DNA of 64,000 nt from Gammaproteobacteria bacterium (GTDB taxonomy: Bacteria > Pseudomonadota > Gammaproteobacteria > Steroidobacterales > Steroidobacteraceae): the NCBI GenBank assembly GCA_003164785.1, contig PLUE01000016.1, positions 170,006-234,005 of the forward strand, written 5' to 3'. Below, piece after piece: positions 34,968 through 44,078 of the stretch. Both the position numbers and the translations under genes were made by a program. Within the stretch, counting starts at the first letter, position 1; each line of letters begins with the position of its first letter. Under the pieces are notes generated by a model. It saw only the letters and a list, made by a program, of their open reading frames with translations, searched no databases and had not been told where the DNA came from.

Positions 34968-37124
34968 ATGAACAAGCGGATCGTCGGTGTCTTGGGTTTC
35001 GTTTTTGCGCTGGCTGGTTGCGGTCAACCGCAGCCTCCGCCGCCCTCGAGTGCGGCGCCTGCGCCGGCTCCGTCCCGCGCGGGTGTGGATGCCACGCGCA
35101 TGGCCGCGGCGGACAGCGAGCCAGGCAATTGGATGAGCACCGGGCGCACCTACAGCGAGCAGCATTTCAGCCCGCTCGAACAGGTCACCGCCGACAACGT
35201 CAAACAATTGGGCCTGGCGTGGTCGTACGATCTGGATGCCGCGCATCGTGGACAGGAGTCGACCCCCCTCGAGATCGACGGTGTGCTGTATGTCACGAGC
35301 TCGTGGAGCAAGGTTTTCGCCCTCAACGCGAAGACCGGTGCGCCGATCTGGACCTACGATCCGAAGGTGCCGGGGCGCGTCGGCGTCAATGCGTGCTGTG
35401 ATGCCATCAACCGCGGTGTCGCGGCCTGGAAGGGGCGTATCTATTCCGGCACGCTGGATGGCCGGTTGATCGCCCTGGAAGCCGCGACGGGCAAGCTCGC
35501 ATGGGAAGTCATGACCGTTCCCGAGGGCAAGCGCTACACCATCAGCGGCGCCCCGCGGGTGTTCAAGGGCATGGTGTTGATCGGCAACGGCGGCGCCGAG
35601 AGCGGCATCAGGGGCTACGTCACGGCGTACGATGCCGACACCGGCAAGCAACTCTGGCGCTTCTATACCGTTCCGGGTGACCCCTCACAACCGTTCGAAA
35701 GTCCGGCGCTGGAGAAGGCTGCCAAGACCTGGCAGGGCGAGTGGTGGAAACTCGGGGGCGGCGGACCGGTTTGGGATGCCATCGTCTATGATCCGATCTT
35801 GGATTTGATCTACATCGGCGTCGGCAACGGTGCTCCGTGGAATCGCGCAAAGATCGGCGGCGATGCGCTGTATCTGAACTCGATCGTCGCTTTGAAGGCC
35901 GATACCGGCGAGTACGTGTGGCACTACCAGACCACACCGCACGATGAGTGGGATTACGACTCGTGCTCGCCGTTGATCCTGGCGGATCTGCAGATCGGCG
36001 GCGCCAAGCGGGCCGTGATCATGCAGGCCCCGAAGAACGGGTTCTTCTACGTGCTCGATCGCGCCACCGGCGAGCTGCTGTCGGCCCAGCCTTTCACCGC
36101 GACGAACTGGGCGAAGAGCGTGGATATGAAGACCGGCCGGCCGGTGCTGGAGAAGGGCGCGGACTACGGCGAATCGGGCAAGCCCTTCGTCGCGACGCCC
36201 GGCCCGGGCGGCGGGCACAGCTGGCAGCCGATGGCTTTCAATCCTATACTTAAGCTCGTTTACTTTCCGGTCACCGACATCGGCTTCCCGTTCATTCCCG
36301 AGAAGGACCCGAAGCATCACGAGTTGGCGTGGAACACCGGTGTGGATTTCAACGCGGGCAGCCTGCCGCAGGATCCGAAGATCAAGGCGCAGCTGCTGAC
36401 GACACTCAAAGGACACCTGGTCGCCTGGGACCCGGCGGCCAACAAGGAGGTGTGGCGGGTGGAACTCGGGCATCCGTGGAACGGCGGCGTGGTGACGACC
36501 GCAGGCAACCTGGTGTTCGAGGGCACGGCCATGGGGGAGTTCGTGGCCTATCGTGCCGACACGGGTGAGCGATTGTGGTCCGCGGACACCCAAGCCGGCG
36601 TGCTCGCCGCTCCGATCAGCTATTCCGTGGACGGCGAGCAATACGTCGCGATCGAAGTGGGCTGGGGCGGGGCGTTCGGGCTCGCCGCCGGCGAACTCGC
36701 ATTGAACTCGCACGTGGCGTCGAATCTGCCGCGGATCCTGGTGTACAAGCTCGGGGGGTCGGCGACCCTGCCGGCGTTGGCCCCCGCGGTCGCGCGCGTA
36801 CTCGATCCGCCGGCCGACACGGCGTCGCCTGCGACGGTGCTCGCGGGCAAGAAGCTCTACCACACGTACTGCTCCAACTGTCATGGCGACAGTGCGACGG
36901 GGTCCGGTGTATTACCCGACCTGCGCTATTCGACGGTGATCAAGGATCCCGCGGCCATGGATGCCATCGTGCGCCAGGGGGCATTGCAGGCGAACGGCAT
37001 GGTGGCGTTCAAAGATGAAGTGACGCCCCAGGATCTCGAGCAGATACGGGTCTACGTCATCCATCGCGCAAATCAGGACAAAATCGGCGGCCCCAAGGAC
37101 GGCGTACCGGTCGTGCCGCACTGA
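34968..37124 (+). CDS. PQQ-dependent quinohaemoprotein alcohol dehydrogenase, lipoprotein
   Basis: This 718-residue protein has a lipoprotein leader (LAGC, lipid-modified Cys18) and a Pro/Ala linker. The eight-bladed PQQ propeller shows the vicinal disulfide Cys143-Cys144 (NACCDAINRG) and repeated W-docking motifs (GAPIWTYD, GEYVWHYQ, NKEVWRVE). The C-terminal cytochrome c domain has CSNCH at residues 635-639 and a later Met in NGMVAFK. It would oxidise an alcohol in the periplasm and pass electrons to the respiratory chain. It follows an ALDH by 14 nt. No PQQ biosynthesis gene is in the window. Aryl or short-chain alcohols are possible substrates. Confidence 0.87.
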   Translation: MNKRIVGVLGFVFALAGCGQPQPPPPSSAAPAPAPSRAGVDATRMAAADSEPGNWMSTGRTYSEQHFSPLEQVTADNVKQLGLAWSYDLDAAHRGQESTPLEIDGVLYVTSSWSKVFALNAKTGAPIWTYDPKVPGRVGVNACCDAINRGVAAWKGRIYSGTLDGRLIALEAATGKLAWEVMTVPEGKRYTISGAPRVFKGMVLIGNGGAESGIRGYVTAYDADTGKQLWRFYTVPGDPSQPFESPALEKAAKTWQGEWWKLGGGGPVWDAIVYDPILDLIYIGVGNGAPWNRAKIGGDALYLNSIVALKADTGEYVWHYQTTPHDEWDYDSCSPLILADLQIGGAKRAVIMQAPKNGFFYVLDRATGELLSAQPFTATNWAKSVDMKTGRPVLEKGADYGESGKPFVATPGPGGGHSWQPMAFNPILKLVYFPVTDIGFPFIPEKDPKHHELAWNTGVDFNAGSLPQDPKIKAQLLTTLKGHLVAWDPAANKEVWRVELGHPWNGGVVTTAGNLVFEGTAMGEFVAYRADTGERLWSADTQAGVLAAPISYSVDGEQYVAIEVGWGGAFGLAAGELALNSHVASNLPRILVYKLGGSATLPALAPAVARVLDPPADTASPATVLAGKKLYHTYCSNCHGDSATGSGVLPDLRYSTVIKDPAAMDAIVRQGALQANGMVAFKDEVTPQDLEQIRVYVIHRANQDKIGGPKDGVPVVPH

Positions 37125-37144
37125 GGGAGCGTCGAGGTCCGGCA

Positions 37145-37176
37145 GACCGGCGGTTCACCGCGCCGCTCCGCCGGTC
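37145..37176. terminator. Hairpin between convergent PQQ dehydrogenase and Nu-class GST
   Basis: Perfect 9-bp arms GACCGGCGG and CCGCCGGTC with a 14-nt loop lie between two converging genes. There is no U-tract, so this may be a stem-type or bidirectional terminator. Confidence 0.5.
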
Positions 37177-37187
37177 GTCACCGCAGC

Positions 37188-37862
37188 TCAGACCAGGATC
37201 TTGCTGCCGGTATCGAGTGTCGTCTTGTCCTTGTCGCCGATGTCGCCCGGGGGCGGGACGGCGCGACCTTTCTGCACGGCAGGTCGATCCCCGATGAGCG
37301 TGATCCAGCGCTGAAGCTCGGGCAGCCCGTCGAGAAGATTCGGGCCGGACCATTCGTGGCCGTGAATCCACGACCAGTGTGAGATGTCGGCGATGGAATA
37401 CTCGTATCCGGCCACGTATTCGTTGGCGCTCAACTGTCGCTCGAGCACCTCGAACAGACGCCGCACCTCGCGTTGATAACGATCGATCGCATACGGGATC
37501 TTCTCCGGCGCGTAACGGAAAAAGACGTTCGCCTGACCCATCATGGGACCGACGCCGGCCATCTGAAACATGAGCCATTGAATGACCCTGGAGCGCCCCT
37601 TGGGATCCTCCGGCATGAGCTGCCCGGTCTTCTCCGCGAGGTAGATCAGGATCGCACCCGATTCGAAGACCGCGAAATCATCGTTGCTGCGATCGACGAT
37701 CGCCGGAATGCGCCCGTTCGGATTGATTTTCAAATACCACTCCGCCTTCTGCTCCTGCTTCGAAAAGGCGAGCGGATGCACGGTGTACGGCAGCCCCATC
37801 TCTTCGAGCGCGATGGAGACTTTCCAGCCGTTCGGAGTCGCAGCGGTGTACAGGTCGATCAT
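37188..37862 (-). CDS. Nu-class glutathione S-transferase (YfcG/YghU-like), candidate glutathione lyase
   Basis: This 224-residue GST begins with [13 protein letters not shown], where Thr9 and Asn11 match the Nu-class TxN motif that contacts two glutathiones. [14 protein letters not shown] and NPNGRIPA follow as in E. coli YfcG. A Nu-class GST is reported, as I recall, to be the glutathione lyase of the beta-aryl ether pathway in Novosphingobium, replacing LigG. Its divergent neighbours are two LigD-like dehydrogenases, which strengthens this reading. A general disulfide reductase role is the alternative. Confidence 0.8.
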   Translation of the reverse strand: MIDLYTAATPNGWKVSIALEEMGLPYTVHPLAFSKQEQKAEWYLKINPNGRIPAIVDRSNDDFAVFESGAILIYLAEKTGQLMPEDPKGRSRVIQWLMFQMAGVGPMMGQANVFFRYAPEKIPYAIDRYQREVRRLFEVLERQLSANEYVAGYEYSIADISHWSWIHGHEWSGPNLLDGLPELQRWITLIGDRPAVQKGRAVPPPGDIGDKDKTTLDTGSKILV

Positions 37863-37872
37863 GGGGTTTCCT

Positions 37873-37897
37873 CGTGTAATTGGTCGTAATTTACACG
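37873..37897. promoter_or_regulatory. Operator-like inverted repeat between Nu-class GST and SDR pair
   Basis: Arms CGTGTAA and TTACACG (7 bp, 11-nt spacer) sit 11 nt upstream of the GST start codon, in the 171-bp divergent gap that also serves the SDR genes. The regulator is unknown. Confidence 0.4.
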
Positions 37898-38033
37898 CGT
37901 CGGAGCGGCTCCAGTCAAGTTATCCGCCGGCAGCGTGCGGCCTTCGCTGAGTGTCTATCTTTGCTTCAGGGTGGATCGAGTTGCAGGGCCGCACGGCCGC
38001 AACATAGGCCGACAAATTCCCCGGGGGTTCGGC

Positions 38034-38954
38034 ATGGAACGAATTGACGGCGCGGTGGCGTTCATCACGGGCGGCGCCAGCGGCATGGGTCTTGGCATGG
38101 CGCGCGTGTTCTCGCGCGCCGGCATGCGGGTCGTCATCGCCGATATCCGCCAGGAAGCGATCGACGTCGCGCTCGCACAGTTTCCGCCGGACAATGCCGG
38201 CGTCCTCGGCGTGCAATTGGACGTGGCCGATCGTGCGGCGTATGTGCGAGCGGCCGACGCCGCGGAGGCCAGGTTCGGCAAGATCCATATTCTCGTCAAC
38301 AACGCCGGCGTCGGCATCGTCGGCCCGCTCCTCACCGCGACCTACGCGGATTGGGACTGGGGATTGGCGGTGAACCTGGGCGGCGTCATCAATGGCATTC
38401 AGACCATCCTGCCGCGCATCCGCCGCCACGGCGAACCGGGGCATATCGTCACCACGGCGTCGATGAGCGGCATCTTCGCCGCGGGCCTCGCGGGCATCTA
38501 CACGACCGCAAAGTATGCCGTCGTCGGGCTCATGGAATCGTTGCGGCCGGAACTCGAGCCGCTTGCGATCGGGGTCTCGGCATTCTGTCCGGGGCTGGTC
38601 GACACCAATATCGGGGACGTCGAAAAGCTGCGGCCATCCGAGTACCGCGATTCGACCTACACGAACGTGTCCCTCGAGCGCGCCGCGTTCATGCGCGAAA
38701 AGATATTTCCACATGGGATGGCGCCCCTGGAGGTCGGCGAGAGGGTCCTGCAGGGCATCCTGCGCAACGACATGTGGATACTGACGCATTCCGAGTACCG
38801 CGAAGGAGCCGAGCAGCGGTTCGAGGCGATCCTGGCATCGTTTCCGACCGACCCAGCGCCACTCGCGCGGGTGGGGGCCGAGGCGATGGTGGTGCGTAAT
38901 CCGATGTTCGTCAGAGAACGTGAGCGGCGAATGGCACAGAGGGCAGCGACATGA
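38034..38954 (+). CDS. LigD/LigL-like short-chain dehydrogenase
   Basis: This 306-residue SDR has TGGASGMG at residues 12-19, NNAGVGIVGPLL, the long helix DWDWGLAVNLGGVINGIQTILP, a Ser-rich catalytic strand (TTASMSG) and IYTTAKYAVVG. The tail beyond residue 250 is about as long as in LigD-type C-alpha dehydrogenases. The start is the ATG after CGGGGG, not the longer frame. It overlaps the next SDR by 4 bp. The pair may oxidise opposite stereoisomers at the benzylic alcohol, as LigD versus LigL/LigN do; this is inference. Confidence 0.78.
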   Translation: MERIDGAVAFITGGASGMGLGMARVFSRAGMRVVIADIRQEAIDVALAQFPPDNAGVLGVQLDVADRAAYVRAADAAEARFGKIHILVNNAGVGIVGPLLTATYADWDWGLAVNLGGVINGIQTILPRIRRHGEPGHIVTTASMSGIFAAGLAGIYTTAKYAVVGLMESLRPELEPLAIGVSAFCPGLVDTNIGDVEKLRPSEYRDSTYTNVSLERAAFMREKIFPHGMAPLEVGERVLQGILRNDMWILTHSEYREGAEQRFEAILASFPTDPAPLARVGAEAMVVRNPMFVRERERRMAQRAAT

Positions 38955-39847
38955 AGGATTTGGCGGGACGGGTTGCATTCATCACCGGCGGCGGCAGCGG
39001 CATCGGTTTCGGCATCGCGATGTGCGCGGTCGAGGCGGGCATGAGGGTGTTCATCGCCGACGTACGCGCCGACCATCTGGACGACGGGCTCGCGAAGCTG
39101 CGCGCCGCCGGCGCCGAGGCGCATGGGATGTTGGTGGATGTGGCGGATCCGGCCCAGGTCGAGCGCGCGGCCGAGGAAACCATCAAGGTGTTCGGCAAGG
39201 TTCACCTGGTGTGCAACAACGCCGGAGTCAGCATCTTCGGTCCGATGGACGCCGCCACCGCGGGAGATTGGCGTTGGATCATGGGCGTCAACCTCGACGG
39301 CGTGATCAACGGCATTCAGTCGTTCGTGCCGCGTCTCAAGTTGCACGGTGAGGGTGGTCACATCGTCAACACGGCATCGATGGCTGGCTTGTTGGTGGGG
39401 CCCAACATGGGCCTTTATTGCGCGTCGAAATTCGCGGTGGTGGGCTTGACCTTGTCGCTGCGCTACGACCTGGCGCCGCACGGGATCGGCGTGTCGGTGC
39501 TGTGTCCGGGCTTCGTCCGCAGCAACATTCACGAAGCGGTGCTGTCGCGCCCCAAGAGTCTGGGCGCGACCGGCTATCCGGTCAGTGACGCGGAAATGAA
39601 ACGCCTGGACGGCGTCCTGTCCGTGGGCATGGCGCCGATCGAGGTGGGCACGCATGTGATCGCGGGGGTGCGCGAGAACCGACAGTACATCTTCCCGCAC
39701 GCGGAGTTTCGCGACGAACTGAATGCGGTGCATGGGGAGTTGATGGCCGCGCTTCCCGATCGCGAGCCGGAGGAGGCGCGCATGGCCGTCGAGGATTTCC
39801 GGCGCCAGCGTCGCGCCGAAGCCGCCAAACTCATCAAGAACTTCTGA
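38951..39847 (+). CDS. LigD/LigL-like short-chain dehydrogenase, second of a coupled pair
   Basis: This 298-residue SDR has TGGGSGIG at residues 12-19, CNNAGVSIFGPMD, DWRWIMGVNLDGVINGIQS, and LYCASKFAVVG (YxxxK). It starts at an ATGA overlap with its paralogue upstream, so the two are made together. It shares blocks with the SDRs at 5984 and 38034, notably NGIQ.F.P and the C-terminal HAEFRDEL-like segment. A C-alpha dehydrogenase role in beta-ether catabolism is proposed on pattern and context. Confidence 0.78.
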   Translation: MKDLAGRVAFITGGGSGIGFGIAMCAVEAGMRVFIADVRADHLDDGLAKLRAAGAEAHGMLVDVADPAQVERAAEETIKVFGKVHLVCNNAGVSIFGPMDAATAGDWRWIMGVNLDGVINGIQSFVPRLKLHGEGGHIVNTASMAGLLVGPNMGLYCASKFAVVGLTLSLRYDLAPHGIGVSVLCPGFVRSNIHEAVLSRPKSLGATGYPVSDAEMKRLDGVLSVGMAPIEVGTHVIAGVRENRQYIFPHAEFRDELNAVHGELMAALPDREPEEARMAVEDFRRQRRAEAAKLIKNF

Positions 39848-39860
39848 GGTTGACCACGGC

Positions 39861-39905
39861 CTGGGTCAGCCCCAGCGGTGTCAGTCCGGGGTCTCCGATC
39901 CCCGG
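39861..39905. terminator. Two hairpins between convergent SDR and LigW2-like genes
   Basis: CTGGG/CCCAG (39861-39875, 5-nt loop) and CCGGGG/CCCCGG (39886-39905, 8-nt loop) fall in the 155-bp gap between convergent genes. No T-run follows. Confidence 0.4.
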
Positions 39906-40002
39906 GTCGACACGCGTGGCACTGAAATGAAGATTGAAATAGCTTTGGCCATGGCGCAGCAGGAACATCAGTGGGTCGCTCGAACTCGCTGACCGCCCGT
40001 CC

Positions 40003-41049
40003 TCAGGCCGGCTTCAGTGGTTCGATGTGGAATATGCGCTCGGCGTTTTCGTGGTACAGCTTATGACGCTGGGCGTCGGTCACCGGCGCCGAATCCATGA
40101 ATGCAACGGCGGGCTGGGTGGGCTGGTAGGGATAATCGATGGCCCAGAGAACGTTGTCGATGCCGATTTTCTTGATCGTGTAGTCGAGTGCCAGCGGGTC
40201 CTCGACGCCACTGGTGGTGACCACGAAGTTGCGCTGGAAATACTCGGCGACGCTGAGCTTGGTTTTCGGCGCCCGGTCCAACCCCTGGGCGCGGCTGTTC
40301 ATGAAGTTGATGCGCCAGATCCAAAAGGGAATGGCTTCGCCCATGTGCCCGATGCAGATCTTCAGCTTGGGGAAATGATCGAACACGCCGGAGGCCATCA
40401 TGCGCACCACGTGCGTGCCGACCTCGACACCATAGCCCCACATCGCGGAATCCATGCCGTAATCCTGCAATGGGCCCTTGAGGGTGTCGGATGCGGCGCG
40501 TGGATGAATATAGATGCACGCGTCCAGGCCTTCCGCGGCCTCGAGCACCGGCCAGAACTTCGGATCATCGAGGTATTCGCCGTGGGTATGCGAATTCAGG
40601 ATGAACCCATTGAGCTTGAGGGTGCGGATGGCGCGCACCATCTCCTTGGCGGCCCGCTTCGGACTGTGCGGGGCGAACGAGGCGAGGCCGGCGAACCGGG
40701 TCGGATGGCGGTGGCAGATGTCCGCCAGCCGATCGTTGGCGAGAGCCGCGAGTTCGGTGGCCGTATCGGCATCGAACATCTGAACGCCGGGTGCGGTCAG
40801 CGACAACAGGTGCATGTCCACGCCGTACTGGTCCATTTCCTTCAGTCGGTGGCCCTCCACGTCGAGCAGACCCTCGAGAAAGTTCATGCGCCCATAACCG
40901 GGGTCGCCGCCCTTGTAATCATAGATGCCCTTGACCAGCAGCTTGTCGAGGCTGCTGCTCGGGCCGCGAACGACCTTTTGCAGTTCGGCGGCGACTTCGG
41001 GAATGGAAAATGCTTCTTCGGTCGCGATGCGGCGCAATTTCTGGGTCAT
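40003..41049 (-). CDS. Amidohydrolase-family decarboxylase, LigW2-like
   Basis: This 348-residue TIM-barrel protein belongs to the amidohydrolase-2 (ACMSD/LigW) decarboxylase group. The metal site is visible as Glu12 in IATEEAF, His182 (YIHPRA), His235 (GHMGEAIPFW) and Asp305 (AIDYPYQP), using the ExE-type first strand of non-hydrolytic decarboxylases instead of HxH. It likely removes a ring carboxylate from a methoxyhydroxybenzoate such as 5-carboxyvanillate. It is last in the minus-strand operon and 8 nt after DUF3237. It is diverged from the copy at 43006, so a different substrate is possible. Confidence 0.78.
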   Translation of the reverse strand: MTQKLRRIATEEAFSIPEVAAELQKVVRGPSSSLDKLLVKGIYDYKGGDPGYGRMNFLEGLLDVEGHRLKEMDQYGVDMHLLSLTAPGVQMFDADTATELAALANDRLADICHRHPTRFAGLASFAPHSPKRAAKEMVRAIRTLKLNGFILNSHTHGEYLDDPKFWPVLEAAEGLDACIYIHPRAASDTLKGPLQDYGMDSAMWGYGVEVGTHVVRMMASGVFDHFPKLKICIGHMGEAIPFWIWRINFMNSRAQGLDRAPKTKLSVAEYFQRNFVVTTSGVEDPLALDYTIKKIGIDNVLWAIDYPYQPTQPAVAFMDSAPVTDAQRHKLYHENAERIFHIEPLKPA

Positions 41050-41057
41050 ATGAAATC

Positions 41058-41534
41058 CTAGCGGACGACGAAATAATGGATGCGATTGGCGCCCGGGATC
41101 TTCTCTGCGACACCGATGAACATGTGTTTGTTCATCCAGGCGTGCGGACCATCGGGGACGTCGAACTTGGGGGAAACGCGCATGTAGTACTCATCGTCGC
41201 CGACCGGTTCGTTGCGGCTCATCTTTTCGGCGACCTCGGGCGTCTTGGCCCAGCGATACCCACGATTCTGCAAGTAGATCACGGTGCCATCCTCCGCTTC
41301 GATCAGGTAACGGGCATCGAAATCGATGACACCGTCTGCGCGTACCAGGGGGAAATCGCCGCCGGACATGGGAATGACCTTGCCGCGGAGAAGCGGCCCG
41401 TCGATCGTGCCGCTGGCGGCGTAGACGGCCGCCCGGGTCATGCCGACGCTGGTGGGCTTCATCCAGCGGGCGCCGGTCAGCTCGATGCCGATGGTGAACG
41501 CGTGTTCGAGTTTCGGAAAGAAAGGGTGCTGCAT
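41058..41534 (-). CDS. DUF3237 protein, second copy
   Basis: This 158-residue DUF3237 protein has ASGTIDGPLLRGKVIPMSGGD, FPLVRADGVIDFDARYLIE, YLQNRGYRW, and YMRVSPKFDVPDGPHAWMN. The start is the ATG with AAGGA 8 nt ahead; another ATG lies three codons earlier. It sits between an MFS gene (35 nt) and the LigW2-like gene (8 nt). Relation to PhcF/PhcG cofactor-free decarboxylases is proposed, as for the copy at 26317. An alternative is an isomerase or binding protein of the same fold. Confidence 0.74.
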   Translation of the reverse strand: MQHPFFPKLEHAFTIGIELTGARWMKPTSVGMTRAAVYAASGTIDGPLLRGKVIPMSGGDFPLVRADGVIDFDARYLIEAEDGTVIYLQNRGYRWAKTPEVAEKMSRNEPVGDDEYYMRVSPKFDVPDGPHAWMNKHMFIGVAEKIPGANRIHYFVVR

Positions 41535-41569
41535 CGTCGTCATCCTTAATATGGGAGTCTCGATTGGGT

Positions 41570-42994
41570 TCAAGCGGCGCCGCCGCCCGGGCGATAGTGG
41601 GCATCGAGGTCGTCGCGCAGGGTGCGAGCGGCGAGGAAGTAATGCAGGGCGCCCCACAGCAACAGCACACAGACCGATCCCATCGCGATCTTGATGCCGT
41701 AGGACGAGGACGCCATGCAGGCGGTCGCAAGGTCCGCGGACGTCCCGGGGCGGGCCGCGCCGCCGGGACATTGGGCCGCGAAACTACCGGCCCCCGCCAG
41801 GGCGCCGCGGCCGAAATATTGGCGTGCCGCAAGGTCGCTGATGATGCCCACGACCATCGGGCCGAGGCCGATCCCGACGAGGCCGAACACGATGTTGACC
41901 GTGAAGGACGATGACGCGCGCATGGTCGAGCTCACCATGTTCTGGGCGATGGCCAGGGTCGGCGTGTAGAAAACGAACAGTGCGATGTGGGCGGGCAGCA
42001 GGATGGCCATGGCCGCGCCCGGGGTTGCCTGGAACAGGCCGAGTTCGAACAGCGGCATCGCGATCACCAACGCGATGCTCGGCAGCCAGACATACCAGCG
42101 CCGGTCGCGCTTGATCGCCCAATCGACGCCGAAGCCGCCGATGATCAACCCGGAACTCATCGCCACCACCACCAACATGCCGAGCATGCGTCCGGCCTGG
42201 CCGGGGCCAACGTGGAACACCGCGACGAAATAGCGCGCGAAAAACTGGCCCATGCCATTGAGCGCGATGGCCGAGAACGCCGCACCCAGCAACACGTGGC
42301 GCATGGAGCGCTTGCCGAACAGAAAGCCCATGGTTTCGCGCAGGGATGGAATCGGGCCCCGCGCCATGCCGCCGATGTCGAACCGGCCACGTCGCGGCTC
42401 GCGCAGCGTGAATGCCGCAAGCAGTGCGGCCAGGAACCCGGGAATGGCGAGACCGATGAACCAGTTCTGCCAATGGGAGTTCTGCGCGGTCCAACCGCCG
42501 ATGACCGCGCCGGTGAGCGCACCGATGGGTGCGCCCAACCAGATCACGGTGGTGGCCGCGCCGCGCTTACCCGCCGGATAGTGATCGCCCAGCAACGAAT
42601 ACAGCGGCGGACCGATCGCGCCGGCGTCGCCCATGCCGACGCCGATCCGGCAGAGCAGCAGCGCGCCGAAGCTGCGCACCTGGGACGCCAGGCCGCCGAA
42701 CGCCGAGAACACGGCGATGGAGACCGCGATGATGCGTGCCCGGTTATGCCTCTCCGCGAGCCGCGCGATCGGCAGTCCGAGAAGCGTGTAGAAGATCGCA
42801 AAACCGAGGCCTTGGATGATGCCGAGCTCGGTGTCGCTCAGGTGCAGATCGCGCTTGAGCGATGGTGCGACGGCGGCCAGTCCCTGCCGATCCGCAAGGT
42901 TCAGCGCGTTCATCATCATCAGGATGAACAACATCCACGCGCGGTAACCGCGCGAAAATTCCTCGGTGCCGATGTCGGTCGGGATGGCCGCCAT
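41570..42994 (-). CDS. MFS transporter (spinster-like branch)
   Basis: This 474-residue transporter has about 12 helices. The first is WMLFILMMMNALNLADRQGLA, the loop is ARLAERHNRARIIAVS, and the fourth-helix signature is CRIGVGMGDAGAIGPPLYS. This is the arrangement of bacterial spinster-like permeases, often encoded with catabolic genes. It lies between LigW (11 nt) and DUF3237, so it probably imports an aromatic acid handled by that operon. Confidence 0.82.
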   Translation of the reverse strand: MAAIPTDIGTEEFSRGYRAWMLFILMMMNALNLADRQGLAAVAPSLKRDLHLSDTELGIIQGLGFAIFYTLLGLPIARLAERHNRARIIAVSIAVFSAFGGLASQVRSFGALLLCRIGVGMGDAGAIGPPLYSLLGDHYPAGKRGAATTVIWLGAPIGALTGAVIGGWTAQNSHWQNWFIGLAIPGFLAALLAAFTLREPRRGRFDIGGMARGPIPSLRETMGFLFGKRSMRHVLLGAAFSAIALNGMGQFFARYFVAVFHVGPGQAGRMLGMLVVVAMSSGLIIGGFGVDWAIKRDRRWYVWLPSIALVIAMPLFELGLFQATPGAAMAILLPAHIALFVFYTPTLAIAQNMVSSTMRASSSFTVNIVFGLVGIGLGPMVVGIISDLAARQYFGRGALAGAGSFAAQCPGGAARPGTSADLATACMASSSYGIKIAMGSVCVLLLWGALHYFLAARTLRDDLDAHYRPGGGAA

Positions 42995-43005
42995 ATCGTT
43001 CTTCC

Positions 43006-44052
43006 TTACAGTCCGAACACCTTTTCAGCATTGGTTTGAAAGAACGCCTTCTTGTCCTCGGCGCTCATCGTCATGGCGTCCTGGACGGCCACCTCTTCCG
43101 GCTGATACTGATACGGATAATCCATCGCGTACATGATGCGGTCCGGACCCAGCGTCGATCTGCAGAACTGGATCGCGGGTTCCCACGCGACGCCCGAAAA
43201 CGTCACGAAGATGTTGCGTTTGAAGTAACCGGAAATGGGCAGCTTCAACGGCTTCAGGAAGTCGTAGCGGCCCGAGCGGATGCCTGCGGCGTGCATGTAG
43301 TCGAGACGGTATGCCCAGTAGGGCAGCGCTTCGCCGCCGTGGCCCACGACGAATTTGAGGTTGGGGAAGCGATCGAAGACCCCCATGACGATCAGGCGCA
43401 GCAGATGCAAACCGGTATCCACGCCGAATCCGTAGACGGCCCCGTCGAGTCCGCGCTCCAGGAGCGGACCGATGAGTCCTTTGGAGGGACCCTGCGGGTG
43501 CAGATAGACGGGCGTCCCCAGGGCATCGGCGGCCTCGAAGATCGGCCAAAATTTTTCGTCGTCCGTGTATTCGCCGTTGACGTGGCCGTTGAGGATGACG
43601 GCCTTGAAGCCGAGCTCGTGCCCGCGCTCGATTTCCTTCGCGGACCATGCCGGATCCTGCGGGGCGATGGCCGTCATGCCGATGAATCGATCCGGATGCC
43701 GCTTGCAGGCGGCAGCCAGTTGATCGTTGGCGTCGGTGGTCAACGCCTTTGCTTCGTCGGTCGCGAACACGTGTGTGCCGGGCGCGGTAAGCGCGATGAC
43801 GGCCTTGTCGATGCCCGCATCGTCCATGTCGCCCAGACGCCGCGCGCCGAGATCCTGCAATCTCTCGATGATGGCGGTGGCGCGCTCGGAAGGGGAGCCT
43901 GAATAAAAGCCCCAGAGGCTGTTGAAGCCGGGGTCGTCGAATCCCTCCGAGATCAGGCGCTTGTAGGCGGCCAGCACTTCCTTGGTGATGAAGGCTTCTT
44001 CGGTCGCGATGCGCAGGTAACCCTGCGCACCGCCGGTTTTCAGTTCGGTCAT
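43006..44052 (-). CDS. ligW: 5-carboxyvanillate decarboxylase, LigW-like
   Basis: This 348-residue amidohydrolase-family decarboxylase should convert 5-carboxyvanillate to vanillate and CO2 with a Mn2+-type metal. It follows SYK-6 LigW closely as I remember it: the LKTGG..GYLRIATEEAF start with Glu19, WGFYSGSPSERA, His185 (YLHPQG), His238 (GHGGEALPYW) and Asp311 (YAMDYPYQY), then FFQTNAEK at the end. The start is the ATG giving MTELKTGG; the much longer frame is non-coding. It is second in the operon, 26 nt after the ALDH and 11 nt before the MFS. Confidence 0.88.
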   Translation of the reverse strand: MTELKTGGAQGYLRIATEEAFITKEVLAAYKRLISEGFDDPGFNSLWGFYSGSPSERATAIIERLQDLGARRLGDMDDAGIDKAVIALTAPGTHVFATDEAKALTTDANDQLAAACKRHPDRFIGMTAIAPQDPAWSAKEIERGHELGFKAVILNGHVNGEYTDDEKFWPIFEAADALGTPVYLHPQGPSKGLIGPLLERGLDGAVYGFGVDTGLHLLRLIVMGVFDRFPNLKFVVGHGGEALPYWAYRLDYMHAAGIRSGRYDFLKPLKLPISGYFKRNIFVTFSGVAWEPAIQFCRSTLGPDRIMYAMDYPYQYQPEEVAVQDAMTMSAEDKKAFFQTNAEKVFGL

Positions 44053-44078
44053 GATGTCCTTCGTATTGGGTGCGTGGG

